From Actinomycetes bacterium (GTDB lineage Bacteria > Actinomycetota > Acidimicrobiia > Acidimicrobiales > SZUA-35), in contig JAAETV010000051.1 in the NCBI GenBank assembly GCA_024227975.1, forward strand, positions 1 through 11,916: a stretch of 11,916 nucleotides of DNA. Direction: 5' to 3'. Positions 1 through 7,583 of this stretch are shown here, one piece after another. The position numbers and the translations under genes were made by a program. Under the pieces are notes generated by a model. That model was not told the origin of the DNA and did not search any database. It worked only from the letters and a program-made list of their open reading frames with translations. How positions within the stretch are numbered: position 1 is the stretch's first letter; every line of letters starts with the position of its first letter.

Positions 1-7
1 GACATAC

Positions 8-835
8 GTGACTCACGTCAGAGATGTGGATCAGCTGGTGGATCGAGTTCCCCACCTCGACGGGTTCGAGACGATCTCCGCCGAGCGATCCTGGAACCCC
101 TTCGTCGGGTCGCACGAGCCATTGGTACGAGTTCGTCTCAGGCCCACCCCATCAGGCACAACCCCCACCACCCTCGACCCGGTGCAAGAGGCAGAGAAAG
201 GGCTGACGGCTGCCGGTTTCAACACGACAGAGCGACTGTTGAACCTCTATAGCCGTGCACTTGTCCAGTCACAAGAGCGGCGATGGCCTTCGTATGAGTT
301 CGCGGAACTCAACCAGGAGATCACGGGCACCGTCGTCGTCGACTACACGTTGGGCGGAGGAAACCGTGACTGGCTGGCCTTGACCACCTACCTCGGGACC
401 ATCATCGTCGCCATCGGTGCCTTGATTGCAACACTGGGGACCGCGGCCCGCCAGGCAGCCGGAGGCTTCGCCTTGGGGGCGACAGGGTTGCAGGCGGTGC
501 TCGCCATACGCGCCCTCATCCGAGCGCGATCCCTGATCCAGGACTCGGGGTTCACAATCGGGCCGTTGAGCTCAGCTCACTCTTGGGCGGCGCCAACATC
601 ACTAGCCCACCGAGAGCTCGCTCAACAGGTATCGAATGTAGCCCATGATCTGTACCCACTCGGGGCTGGTGCCTTGTGGATCCTGATCATCCCTTGGGCG
701 CTGGGCTCGTTCCTGACCTTCCTCCGCCGCCCGGGCTGGATTGTCGGGTCCATCGGGGTATGGGTGGCGCTGGCTACTGGTGTCTCTGTTGCCTTCGCCT
801 CGATCCACTCGATGCTCCTGGCCATCCTCGAATGA
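8..835 (+). CDS. Hypothetical four-helix membrane protein (start possibly upstream of window)
   Basis: I do not recognise this protein. The frame opens with GTG at 8 and has no stop in the few bases before it, so the true start may lie outside the window and the gene may be 5'-truncated here. Of 275 residues, about 1-120 are soluble and polar, with no motif I can name. Four hydrophobic segments follow, near residues 122-144, 150-171, 219-239 and 243-264. Between the second and third helices lies a ~45-residue loop. The arrangement suggests a cytoplasmic domain anchored by two helical hairpins. The gene is convergent with the acyl-CoA ligase gene; only 20 bp separate the two stop codons and I see no strong terminator hairpin there. 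Its codon pattern, with G/C at third positions, is typical of the rest of the window, which supports real coding. Function is unknown. Confidence 0.6.
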   Translation: MTHVRDVDQLVDRVPHLDGFETISAERSWNPFVGSHEPLVRVRLRPTPSGTTPTTLDPVQEAEKGLTAAGFNTTERLLNLYSRALVQSQERRWPSYEFAELNQEITGTVVVDYTLGGGNRDWLALTTYLGTIIVAIGALIATLGTAARQAAGGFALGATGLQAVLAIRALIRARSLIQDSGFTIGPLSSAHSWAAPTSLAHRELAQQVSNVAHDLYPLGAGALWILIIPWALGSFLTFLRRPGWIVGSIGVWVALATGVSVAFASIHSMLLAILE

Positions 836-855
836 CCAACCAGAAAGGCGGGCCG

Positions 856-2484
856 TCAGGTTCGTTTCACCACATAGCTGACTGATTCGCGATCCCAGGT
901 GGCGGGGGTGACGCCAGCCTCGCGCAGGACCTGCTTGCGGATCTTGCCCGACGCCGTCTTTTCGAGATCGGCTACGAACTCCAGGTAGCGGGGAACCGTA
1001 TAGCGAGGCATCCGCTCGGTACACCAGTCGAGGAAAGCCACGGGGTCGGGGGCATCGCCTTCGATGGCCAATACCGCCTTCACTTCCTCCTCACCCCCGG
1101 CTCCTTCCACCCTGAGCCCGACAGCCGCGCTCTCCACCACCGACGGGTGCTCGTTCAGGGCTTGTTCCACCTCATAGGACGAGATGTTCTCCCCCCGGCG
1201 ACGGATCCGGTCCTTGATCCGATCGACGAAGTGGAGTCTCCCCTTGGTATCGAAACGGCCGGCGTCGCCGGTGTGGAACCATAGATTGCGCCAGGCCTCG
1301 ACCGTCTTGTCGTCCATCTGGAAATAGCCGACGTTGAAACAGAACGGCGACCGGGGCCTGACCATGATCTCGCCTACCTCCCCCACCGCCAGCTCGACAT
1401 CGGTCTCCGGGTCGCCGATGATCACCTCGAAGTGCTCATCGAGAACGTAGCCGGCACACCCCGCCTCGACCGGTTCCGATGGGTCGCTGAAGGCAACCAT
1501 ATTGATCTCGGTCATACCAAAGCCCTGGACGATCTCGAACCCGAACCGCTCCCCCATCGCCACCGCCCATTCCTCAGCCACCGGGATGGCCATGATCCGG
1601 CGGAGCTGATGACTCCGATCACGCGTCGTGGGAGGTGAGCGGAAGATGAATTCCGGCATCACTCCGAGGGCGTTGGTCACTGTCGCCTGTTGGGCGATGA
1701 CATCATCGAGCCACGACGAGACACTGAAGCGCTTGGCCACATAGGCCGAGCAGCCGGCCAGCAGGGTCGGCCACACCTGCATGAACAACCCATTGGCATG
1801 GAACATGGGCATGCACACGAAGTAACGATCATCCTCGGTCAGGCTCATGGCCATGGCTGCCCCCTCGGCGAACAGGTAACAGTGGGCGTGGGGCATCAGC
1901 ACCCCCTTGGAAGGCCCCGTCGTCCCGGACGTGTACATGATGGTGCAGACGTCTTTGGGCTCTGGGGTCTCCGAGTGTTCGGGCTTCGACGGGGTCGCCT
2001 CGACGGTGGCGTACTCGAGGTTCACCGCAGCACTGGCCAAGGCCTTCGGAAGGGCCTGTCCTGATCCGCCGACGACGATGGTGGCCTCGATTGGTACACC
2101 GCCCGTGTCGACCTGGTCGAAGTGGACCAGCAGCTCGGCGTCGACGGCCACGACTCGGGGGGCGCTGTTGCGAACCTGGTGCTCCAGGAAGGCCCCCTTG
2201 AGCTCGGTGTTGACCGGCACGAAGACGGCTCGCCGCTTGTGGGTGGCGACCATCAAGACCATGAAGGCTCGGCTGTTGGTGAGCAGAGCGAGGACCCGAT
2301 CCCCCTCGCCCACCCCCAAGCCAGCCAGGGCGCTGGCCACCCGATCGGAGGCCTCGTCGAGCTCGGCGTAGGCGAGATCGGAGCCGTCGTCGAACGCCAG
2401 GAAAGGGGATGAGCCCCGGATTCTGGCCTGCTCTCGAACGGCATTGACCAGGGTCCATCGGTCCTGGGTGAGATCGAGTGTCAT
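856..2484 (-). CDS. CaiC-like acyl-CoA ligase (AMP-forming, ANL superfamily)
   Basis: Predicted ATP-dependent carboxylate-CoA ligase: the acid is adenylated, then transferred to CoA in the cytoplasm. With the ATG at 2484 it has 542 residues, normal for the family. The ATP-binding P-loop YTSGTTGPSKG lies at 184-194, the A5 motif GFGMTE at 321-326, and the hinge-region HTGD at 404-407. DRIKDRIRRRGEN (421-433) is followed by SSYEVE, a pattern typical of crotonobetaine/carnitine-CoA ligase (CaiC)-like members. The catalytic A10 lysine is K514 in ASGK. All key motifs are intact. The frame stays open to a TTG at 2544, but the extra 20 residues match nothing in the family and begin right after the upstream regulator's stop, so I prefer 2484; neither start has a strong Shine-Dalgarno sequence. 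It lies 61 bp downstream of the lysR-type gene and is probably co-transcribed with it. The acyl substrate cannot be read from sequence; the CaiC resemblance does not prove carnitine use. Confidence 0.9.
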   Translation of the reverse strand: MTLDLTQDRWTLVNAVREQARIRGSSPFLAFDDGSDLAYAELDEASDRVASALAGLGVGEGDRVLALLTNSRAFMVLMVATHKRRAVFVPVNTELKGAFLEHQVRNSAPRVVAVDAELLVHFDQVDTGGVPIEATIVVGGSGQALPKALASAAVNLEYATVEATPSKPEHSETPEPKDVCTIMYTSGTTGPSKGVLMPHAHCYLFAEGAAMAMSLTEDDRYFVCMPMFHANGLFMQVWPTLLAGCSAYVAKRFSVSSWLDDVIAQQATVTNALGVMPEFIFRSPPTTRDRSHQLRRIMAIPVAEEWAVAMGERFGFEIVQGFGMTEINMVAFSDPSEPVEAGCAGYVLDEHFEVIIGDPETDVELAVGEVGEIMVRPRSPFCFNVGYFQMDDKTVEAWRNLWFHTGDAGRFDTKGRLHFVDRIKDRIRRRGENISSYEVEQALNEHPSVVESAAVGLRVEGAGGEEEVKAVLAIEGDAPDPVAFLDWCTERMPRYTVPRYLEFVADLEKTASGKIRKQVLREAGVTPATWDRESVSYVVKRT

Positions 2485-2517
2485 AGCCAGTGATTGTTGT
2501 CGATCGGGCCGCTGGAG

Positions 2518-2542
2518 GCCAACGTGCTGAGAGCCAACGTGC
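2518..2542. repeat. 10-bp direct repeat in the lysR-ligase gap
   Basis: GCCAACGTGC occurs at 2518-2527 and again at 2533-2542, offset by 15 bp, in the 61-bp gap between the lysR stop and the ligase ATG. It may be a chance duplication or a small binding-site pair. Confidence 0.6.
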
Positions 2543-2545
2543 AAC

Positions 2546-3439
2546 TCAGGCCGCGATCCCGGCTGCTTCCCGAATCAGCTCAGCTAGGAGGAGGTCAGCG
2601 GCAGGAGTCCTCACCGCCGAGCGACGACTGGCGACGACCAGCTGGCGGGTCAGCAATGGCTCCGGGGTAGCGCGACGGAGAGGGTTCGGCTCGGTCTCGG
2701 CCTGGCGGACCGGGAGCACCGTCCACCCCATGCCCAAGGCCACCATCCCTCGTAGTACTTCCGGTTGGTGCGACTCTGCAACGACGTCGAAGGTCACCCC
2801 CATCTCAGCCAACCGGTTGGCCACCAGGTGCCTGGTATGCGAGCTCGACGGGAACGTCACCCATGGCCCCCAGTCGGCCCGGTCCGTCCGCTCCGACCCC
2901 TGGGGGCCGTAGATGGCCAGCTCATCACTGATCAGGGGGGTGTATTCCAGGTCACCGGTGGGGTGACCGGAGTCGACGATCACGGCCAATGACAGCTCAC
3001 CGGCCAACAGGGCGTCGGAGAGCGCAGCCGATGGGGCAACGCCAAGATGGAGGCGCAGATCGGGGTGGTGAGCACGGAACCGCTGCAAGGTCGAGCCGAA
3101 TTGCACCGTCGCCGCCAGATCGATCATGCCGACCCGAAGCTCGCCCGCTCCCCCTTCACCGACGGCGCGGGCCCAGCGGCCAAGGCTTCGGGTCTCGGCT
3201 ACCACCAGACGGGCATAGTCAACCACGCCCGACGCCTCGGGTCGCAGCACCCGCCGCCGGCCGTCACGGTCGAACAGAACAATCCCGACCCGCCGTTCGA
3301 GCTGGCTGAGCCCCTGACTGAGGGCTGATTGGGAAACCCCCAATTTCGCCGCAGCATCGGCCCACGTCGGGGCGTCGGCCACCGCCACCAAGTAGTCCAG
3401 TTGCTGAGTCGTGAGTTGCAACAGTTGTTCCTCGCTCAT
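2546..3439 (-). CDS. LysR-type transcriptional regulator
   Basis: A 297-residue protein of standard LysR length. The N-terminal winged helix-turn-helix spans about residues 10-70, with the typical A-A-x-x-L-x-x-S-Q-x-A-L-S-x-x-I/L-x-x-L-E pattern visible as AAAKLGVSQSALSQGLSQLE (29-48). A linker helix and a periplasmic-binding-protein-like effector domain follow from about residue 97, opening with GELRVGMIDLAA. The start is well supported: ATG at 3439 is preceded by GGAGAGG (3446-3452, minus strand) with 6 nt spacing. The gene is divergent from the inositol-phosphate synthase gene, the classic arrangement for a LysR protein controlling its neighbour and itself. It also leads the acyl-CoA ligase gene, so it could govern both. 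The effector ligand is unknown. Confidence 0.92.
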   Translation of the reverse strand: MSEEQLLQLTTQQLDYLVAVADAPTWADAAAKLGVSQSALSQGLSQLERRVGIVLFDRDGRRRVLRPEASGVVDYARLVVAETRSLGRWARAVGEGGAGELRVGMIDLAATVQFGSTLQRFRAHHPDLRLHLGVAPSAALSDALLAGELSLAVIVDSGHPTGDLEYTPLISDELAIYGPQGSERTDRADWGPWVTFPSSSHTRHLVANRLAEMGVTFDVVAESHQPEVLRGMVALGMGWTVLPVRQAETEPNPLRRATPEPLLTRQLVVASRRSAVRTPAADLLLAELIREAAGIAA

Positions 3440-3547
3440 GCTCAGCCTCTCCGGGATTCACGTCCCATTCGCTGCCCGATCCAGCTCTTTGATAAGTAAC
3501 CCTTAACTATAGAGCCATATTCATCTGTATTGCTTATGTTGAGACCC
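3440..3547. promoter_or_regulatory. Divergent promoter region with imperfect palindrome (candidate LysR operator)
   Basis: This is the only long non-coding gap between divergent genes in the window. It is noticeably AT-rich from about 3488 to 3540, against GC-rich surroundings. An imperfect palindrome, ATAAGTAACCCTTAACTAT, lies at 3492-3510: two 8-base arms (ATA-nn-TAA / TTA-nn-TAT) flank a CCC centre, with two mismatched pairs. On the minus strand TATAGT (3506-3511) matches the -10 consensus at five of six positions and overlaps the palindrome; it would serve lysR with a leader of roughly 60 nt. On the plus strand TTGATA (3489-3494) resembles a -35 box, but I find no well-spaced -10 partner. 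The operator role is inference from position and symmetry. Confidence 0.45.
3446..3452 (-). promoter_or_regulatory. Ribosome binding site of the lysR-type gene
   Basis: On the minus strand GGAGAGG precedes the ATG at 3439 by 6 nt. It is one of the clearest Shine-Dalgarno sequences in the window and fixes the regulator start. Confidence 0.7.
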
Positions 3548-4858
3548 ATGGCCAATCATCCCCAACCAACCATCGCTCCTGCCGCCGGCAAGCTCGGGGT
3601 CCTCACCCCCGGCCTCGGCGCCGTCTCCTCGACCTTCATCGCCGGTGTCCTGGCCGCTCGGGCTGGACTCACGGCCCCCATTGGGTCCATCAGCCAGCTG
3701 GCCCACATCCGTCTCGGTAGCCGCGAGGACGGCCGCAATCCCCTGATCAAGGACTTCGTCCCCCTTGCCGACCTGGATCAGCTTGTATTCGGTGGCTGGG
3801 ATCCGATCTCCCCCAATGCTCTGGAAGCAGCCAGGACCTGTGGGGTCCTGGACAATGCCGACCTCACCTCGATCTCATCGGAGCTGGAGGGTGTGGTGGC
3901 CATGGACGCAGTATTCGATCAGCGCTGGGTCAAGCGCTTGGATGGCCATCGAATCAAGCCCGAGACCTCGAAATGGGACCAAGCCCTAGCCCTCATCGAC
4001 GACATCGAGCGCTTTCGAACCGAGAACGAGTGCGACCGGCTGGTCATGATCTGGTGCGGATCGACCGAGGCATACCAGGAGCCGACAGCCGTCCACGAGA
4101 GCGTCGAAGCGTTCGAGGCCGGCCTCCACGCCAATGACGACAACATCGCCCCCAGCCAGATCTACGCCTACGCCGCCATCTCATCGGGGGTGCCGATCGC
4201 CAACGGCGCTCCCAACCTCTCCCTCGACGTTCCCTGCATGCGGGAGCTGGCCCGACGTCGCGAGGTTCCAATCGCCGGGAAGGACTTCAAGACCGGCCAG
4301 ACCCTGATGAAGACCCTCATCGCCCCCGGTCTGAAGGCGAGGATGCTTGGCCTTCGGGGCTGGTACTCGACCAATATCCTGGGCAACCGCGACGGTGAGG
4401 TGCTCGACGATCCCGAGAACTTCAAGACCAAGGAATCGTCCAAGCTCGGCGTGCTCGACACCATCCTCCAGCCCGATGCCTACCCCGACCTCTACGACAA
4501 CATCGATCATGTCGTCCGCATCAACTACTACCCACCACGGGGTGACAACAAGGAGGGGTGGGATGCCATCGACATCTTCGGATGGATGGGCTACCCGATG
4601 GAGATCAAGATCGACTTCCTGTGCCGAGACTCGATCCTGGCTGCCCCCATAGTGCTCGACCTGGCCCTCTTCCTCGACCTGGCCGCCCGGGCCGGCCAGT
4701 CGGATGTGCAGGAGTGGCTGAGCTTCTACTTCAAGGCCCCCCAACCAGCCACCGAACTGGAATCGGAGCACGACCTGTTCATCCAGCAGACCAAGCTCAA
4801 GAACACCCTCCGCCAGTGGATGGGTGAGCAGCCCGTCACCCACTCCGAAGCCGGCTAG
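3548..4858 (+). CDS. ino1: Inositol-3-phosphate synthase (myo-inositol-1-phosphate synthase), long form
   Basis: Predicted NAD-dependent isomerase converting D-glucose 6-phosphate to 1D-myo-inositol 3-phosphate (EC 5.5.1.4), the first step of inositol synthesis, in the cytoplasm. From ATG 3548 it has 436 residues. A Rossmann-type GLGAVSST lies at 22-29 and FGGWDPIS at 81-88. GKDFKTGQT is at 244-252 and ILGNRDG at 277-283. KTKESSK (293-299) carries two conserved lysines, K295 and K299. GDNK gives K335, and FKAP near the C terminus gives K396. By motif alignment these correspond to yeast Ino1 K369, K373, K412 and K489, so the active site appears complete. It is longer than the ~360-residue mycobacterial enzyme and nearer the long bacterial type. 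The ATG at 3536 (440 residues) is an alternative start; neither ATG has a strong Shine-Dalgarno. It is monocistronic, divergent from lysR. Product fate (lipid, mycothiol-like thiol or osmolyte) is not evident. Confidence 0.9.
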   Translation: MANHPQPTIAPAAGKLGVLTPGLGAVSSTFIAGVLAARAGLTAPIGSISQLAHIRLGSREDGRNPLIKDFVPLADLDQLVFGGWDPISPNALEAARTCGVLDNADLTSISSELEGVVAMDAVFDQRWVKRLDGHRIKPETSKWDQALALIDDIERFRTENECDRLVMIWCGSTEAYQEPTAVHESVEAFEAGLHANDDNIAPSQIYAYAAISSGVPIANGAPNLSLDVPCMRELARRREVPIAGKDFKTGQTLMKTLIAPGLKARMLGLRGWYSTNILGNRDGEVLDDPENFKTKESSKLGVLDTILQPDAYPDLYDNIDHVVRINYYPPRGDNKEGWDAIDIFGWMGYPMEIKIDFLCRDSILAAPIVLDLALFLDLAARAGQSDVQEWLSFYFKAPQPATELESEHDLFIQQTKLKNTLRQWMGEQPVTHSEAG

Positions 4859-4880
4859 CTTCGCCTGGCAGGACGATGCT

Positions 4881-4905
4881 GGCGGACCTGGTCCGGCTGT
4901 CCGCC
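4881..4905. terminator. Candidate bidirectional hairpin between convergent genes
   Basis: GGCGGAC (4881-4887) and GTCCGCC (4899-4905) form a perfect 7-bp stem with an 11-nt loop. It sits in the 55-bp gap between the convergent stops of ino1 and the UMF1-type transporter. There is no T-tract on either side, so it is a weak intrinsic terminator at best, but position and symmetry fit transcription end or mRNA 3' protection for both genes. Confidence 0.4.
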
Positions 4906-4913
4906 CTCGGTCC

Positions 4914-6263
4914 TCAGAGCACGAGCCCCGTCGGATCCTGACCAGCGTCGAGCATGGCGTCACGGACCTTGACCGTGGCCAGAATGGCGATGCCGAGACC
5001 AAAGAAGATGATCAGCGACAAGATGGCCATGCGTTGAGAGCCAACCACCTGGTTGACGATCCCGAACACGGCCGGCCCCAACCATGATGTCCCTCGGGCC
5101 GCGATCTCATAGAACCCGAAGTACTCGGCCTCCCGATTGGCAGGGATCATCTGGGCGAACAGGGATCGGCTGATGGCCAGTGAGCCACCAAGGACGACGG
5201 CCAGCGCAACGCCGAGGACCCAGAGTTCGGCGATGGTGTCGAGAGCAGCAAAGGCATAGATGACCAAGCCCATCCACACCACGAGATTGATGAGCAGGCT
5301 CTTCTTGGCCCCGATCCACTCCGCCATGCGCCCGAATCCGAGTGAGCCAGGAATGGCGACGAACTGGATGAGCAAGACCAGAGCCAGCAGGGTCTCCGAT
5401 TCGGCATCCAGCTCATCGGCGGCAAAGGATGTAGCGACAATGACCACGGTGCCGGTGCCGTCGGTGAACAGGAGATAGGCGACGAGGAAGCGGAGGGTGT
5501 GAGGATTGTTGCGGCGCATATCGGCCAGGGTGGCCAACACCGAGCGCACACTGAAGCGGACCCACCCCGCCCCTTCCGGCTTCACCCTCCGGGCCGGGCG
5601 CGGCCGCAACAGGCGTCCGGGATAGAGGGCGAAGAACACCAGGCACCAGATCCCGGTTCCCCCCAGGCTGATGCGTACCGCCAGCTCGGTGTCGTCCATG
5701 AAGATGATCAGGGCGAAGTTCGCCGCCAGCCAGAGGCCACCGCCGAGGTAGCCGTAGGCAAAGCCGACCGAGCTGACCCGATCTCGACGATCGGGTGGGG
5801 CGATATCGGGAAGAAAGGAGTTGTAGATCACCGATGCGGCCCCGAAACAAGCAGCAGCCAGCACGAACAGGATCCCGCCCAGCAGGATCGTGTCGGCGGT
5901 CACCAGGAACAGGGCGGCGACGAGGGCGCTGGCGGCGTAGGACAAACCCATCATCAAGCGCTTCTTGTGCGGGGTGTGATCGGCAACGGCCCCTACGACG
6001 GGGAGGAAGATGACCTGCAGGATGGCCGAAGTGCTGACGGCAAAAGGGAAGAACGAGGCAGCCGCCACCCGAAATCCGAGGACCGATACACCATCAGTTC
6101 GCTCGGCCAGCTCCAGCAGGTAGGGGCCGAGCAGGGCGGTGACGATGGTCGTCGAGAACGCTGAGATGGCCCAGTCGTACATCTGCCAGCCGAAGATCTC
6201 GCGACCCTGTTCTGGCCGTGATTCCTCTCCTGTGTCATCGCCCACTACCTCGGTTGTCACCAC
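4914..6263 (-). CDS. MFS transporter of the Atg22/UMF1 type
   Basis: A polytopic inner-membrane protein, about 449 residues from the GTG at 6263. Motifs typical of the UMF1/Atg22-like branch of the major facilitator superfamily are visible. YDWAISAF (29-36) is close to the family's YDWAxSAF. ADHTPHKKR (94-102) is the MFS loop 2-3 signature. YNSFLPDIAPPDRRDRVSS lies at about 147-165, and EYFGFYEIAARG at about 380-391 precedes the final helices. Roughly 12 hydrophobic stretches are present. The frame stays open to a TTG at 6317, but AGGAGA at 6272-6277 lies 8 nt upstream of the GTG at 6263 and the extra 18 residues are not membrane or family sequence, so I choose 6263. Members have been linked to uptake or efflux of small solutes including amino acids; the substrate here is unknown. 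It is the last gene of the seven-gene minus-strand unit. Confidence 0.85.
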   Translation of the reverse strand: MVTTEVVGDDTGEESRPEQGREIFGWQMYDWAISAFSTTIVTALLGPYLLELAERTDGVSVLGFRVAAASFFPFAVSTSAILQVIFLPVVGAVADHTPHKKRLMMGLSYAASALVAALFLVTADTILLGGILFVLAAACFGAASVIYNSFLPDIAPPDRRDRVSSVGFAYGYLGGGLWLAANFALIIFMDDTELAVRISLGGTGIWCLVFFALYPGRLLRPRPARRVKPEGAGWVRFSVRSVLATLADMRRNNPHTLRFLVAYLLFTDGTGTVVIVATSFAADELDAESETLLALVLLIQFVAIPGSLGFGRMAEWIGAKKSLLINLVVWMGLVIYAFAALDTIAELWVLGVALAVVLGGSLAISRSLFAQMIPANREAEYFGFYEIAARGTSWLGPAVFGIVNQVVGSQRMAILSLIIFFGLGIAILATVKVRDAMLDAGQDPTGLVL

Positions 6264-6271
6264 CGTCGATG

Positions 6272-6277
6272 CTCTCC
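6272..6277 (-). promoter_or_regulatory. Ribosome binding site deciding the UMF1-type transporter start
   Basis: Minus-strand AGGAGA is 8 nt upstream of GTG 6263. It favours that start over the open frame reaching TTG 6317. Confidence 0.6.
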
Positions 6278-6291
6278 TGCTGTGCTGGTCA

Positions 6292-6308
6292 CCCCGTGGA
6301 ATCCGGGG
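6292..6308. other. Short hairpin in the gap between the two transporter genes
   Basis: CCCCG (6292-6296) pairs with CGGGG (6304-6308), giving a perfect 5-bp stem with a 7-nt loop, in the ~60-bp gap between the MFS stop (6324) and the UMF1-type start (6263). No T-run follows. It could be an intra-operon processing or attenuation element, or chance in GC-rich DNA. Confidence 0.25.
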
Positions 6309-6323
6309 CCCGGCCAATCAAGA

Positions 6324-7571
6324 CTAGAAGAACGGGCTCACGAACACGGCCGGCTCTTCTTCCACCGGCAATGGCGGCATGAGCCGAAGTCGACGCATGG
6401 CCCACGCCCCGAGTAGTGGTCCGGGGGCGAGGAGGAAGAAGGCCCAACCCCATCCAAGCTCGTCTCGGACAACGGGCACCAGAAAGATGGTGAATACGGT
6501 GAGAGCAAACCCGATGGCCAGTTGGAGGGTGAGGGCAGTGCCCAAGTAGCGGGTGTCGGTTACCTCGGTGACGATCGTCGAGAACTGGGCCGAGTCAGCG
6601 ACCACCCAATAGCCCCAAACCAGCCCGACCCCGACCACGATCGGTAGGGGTGCATCGACCAGGAAGCCGATAACGACGGCCACCGACGCCGACCAGCGCA
6701 GAGCCAGGGCGGCGGCATCGGCCCGCCCCAGGCGATCACTGATGAAGCCGGCGTGAACCGAACCGGCGGCCCCGACGGCGATCACCGCGAACGCAACCAG
6801 GCTTGCGGCCCGAGTTGACTCGAAGACGTCTCCGTAGAAGGCAGCGATCCAGGCCCACATGGCATACAGCTCCCACATATGACCGAAGTAGCCGGCACTG
6901 GCCAGGCGGAAGCGGGGCTCGGCCAAGATGGCCCGGATCTGGGCCGGGTCGAAAGCCGATGACTTGGAGATGAAGGGCCCGTCGCGACCAAGGGTCTCGG
7001 CCACCACACCTCCCACCACGGTCAGTCCCGAGGCGATGAGCAAGGTTGGCTTCCAGCTGAATCCACCCAGGGCATTGAGCAGATGAGGTAGGGCGGAGCC
7101 GACAGTGAGCGCCCCGATCATGACCCCGAGGGCCAGCCCCCGACCGATCCGGAACCAGCTCGACATGGCCTTCAACGATGGCGGGTAGACGGCGGCCAGG
7201 AAGGCTCCGGTTGCGAAACGGGCCACCACGGCAATGGTGAACGAGTCACCGAGAACGACCATCGCATTGGTCGCGGCTGCCCCCACGGCACCGACTAGCA
7301 GAAGGCGACGAGGAGGGATCCGGTCGGCCAGGTTGGTCACTGATGACACCCCAGCCCCGGCGACGAACCCGATCTGGACAACGATCGTCAGCCACGCACC
7401 GGCGGTGTCCGACAGATGCCAATCGTGGCGGAGCTGTCCCAGCACTGCGGCGGTGGAGAACCAGGTAGACATGGCCAACACCAGGGCCGAAGCAAGGATG
7501 ACCAGTTGTCGTCGCTGCTCGGCTACCGGTTCGCTCACGTCGGAGGGAACCTGTCCTCCGCCACCTGCCAT
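6324..7571 (-). CDS. MFS transporter (12 helices, MFS_1-like)
   Basis: A predicted inner-membrane secondary transporter of 415 residues when started at ATG 7571. A short polar N terminus (about 1-20) precedes hydrophobic helices. The loop 2-3 signature appears as NLADRIPPRR (80-89). WFRIGRGLALGV (139-150) is typical of MFS helix 4-5 regions, and the second-half counterpart is FISDRLGR (276-283). The frame continues upstream to GTG 7634 and ATG 7628 inside the SDR gene. However, a purine-rich Shine-Dalgarno stretch at 7573-7583 directly precedes ATG 7571 and overlaps the SDR stop, which indicates translational coupling. Direction and substrate cannot be predicted. By position in the operon I infer uptake or export of the acid handled by the upstream CoA enzymes. 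It is not closely similar to the UMF1-type transporter that follows, so the pair is not a recent duplication. Confidence 0.85.
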   Translation of the reverse strand: MAGGGGQVPSDVSEPVAEQRRQLVILASALVLAMSTWFSTAAVLGQLRHDWHLSDTAGAWLTIVVQIGFVAGAGVSSVTNLADRIPPRRLLLVGAVGAAATNAMVVLGDSFTIAVVARFATGAFLAAVYPPSLKAMSSWFRIGRGLALGVMIGALTVGSALPHLLNALGGFSWKPTLLIASGLTVVGGVVAETLGRDGPFISKSSAFDPAQIRAILAEPRFRLASAGYFGHMWELYAMWAWIAAFYGDVFESTRAASLVAFAVIAVGAAGSVHAGFISDRLGRADAAALALRWSASVAVVIGFLVDAPLPIVVGVGLVWGYWVVADSAQFSTIVTEVTDTRYLGTALTLQLAIGFALTVFTIFLVPVVRDELGWGWAFFLLAPGPLLGAWAMRRLRLMPPLPVEEEPAVFVSPFF

Positions 7572-7572
7572 T

Positions 7573-7583
7573 CCCCCTCCCTC
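7573..7583 (-). promoter_or_regulatory. Ribosome binding site overlapping the SDR stop codon
   Basis: Minus-strand GAGGGAGGGGG lies just upstream of ATG 7571, and its first bases belong to the TGA stop of the SDR gene. It decides the MFS start and suggests coupled translation. Confidence 0.55.

Noticed and set aside
4181..5002. 273-residue open frame on the minus strand across ino1
   Set aside because: It is antisense to a gene with a clear catalytic motif set; its product is low-complexity Gly/Val/Glu-rich and has no family motif.
5499..6164. 221-residue plus-strand frame inside the UMF1-type transporter
   Set aside because: It is antisense to an intact membrane protein; the product is Arg/Gly/Gln-rich without hydrophobic helices.
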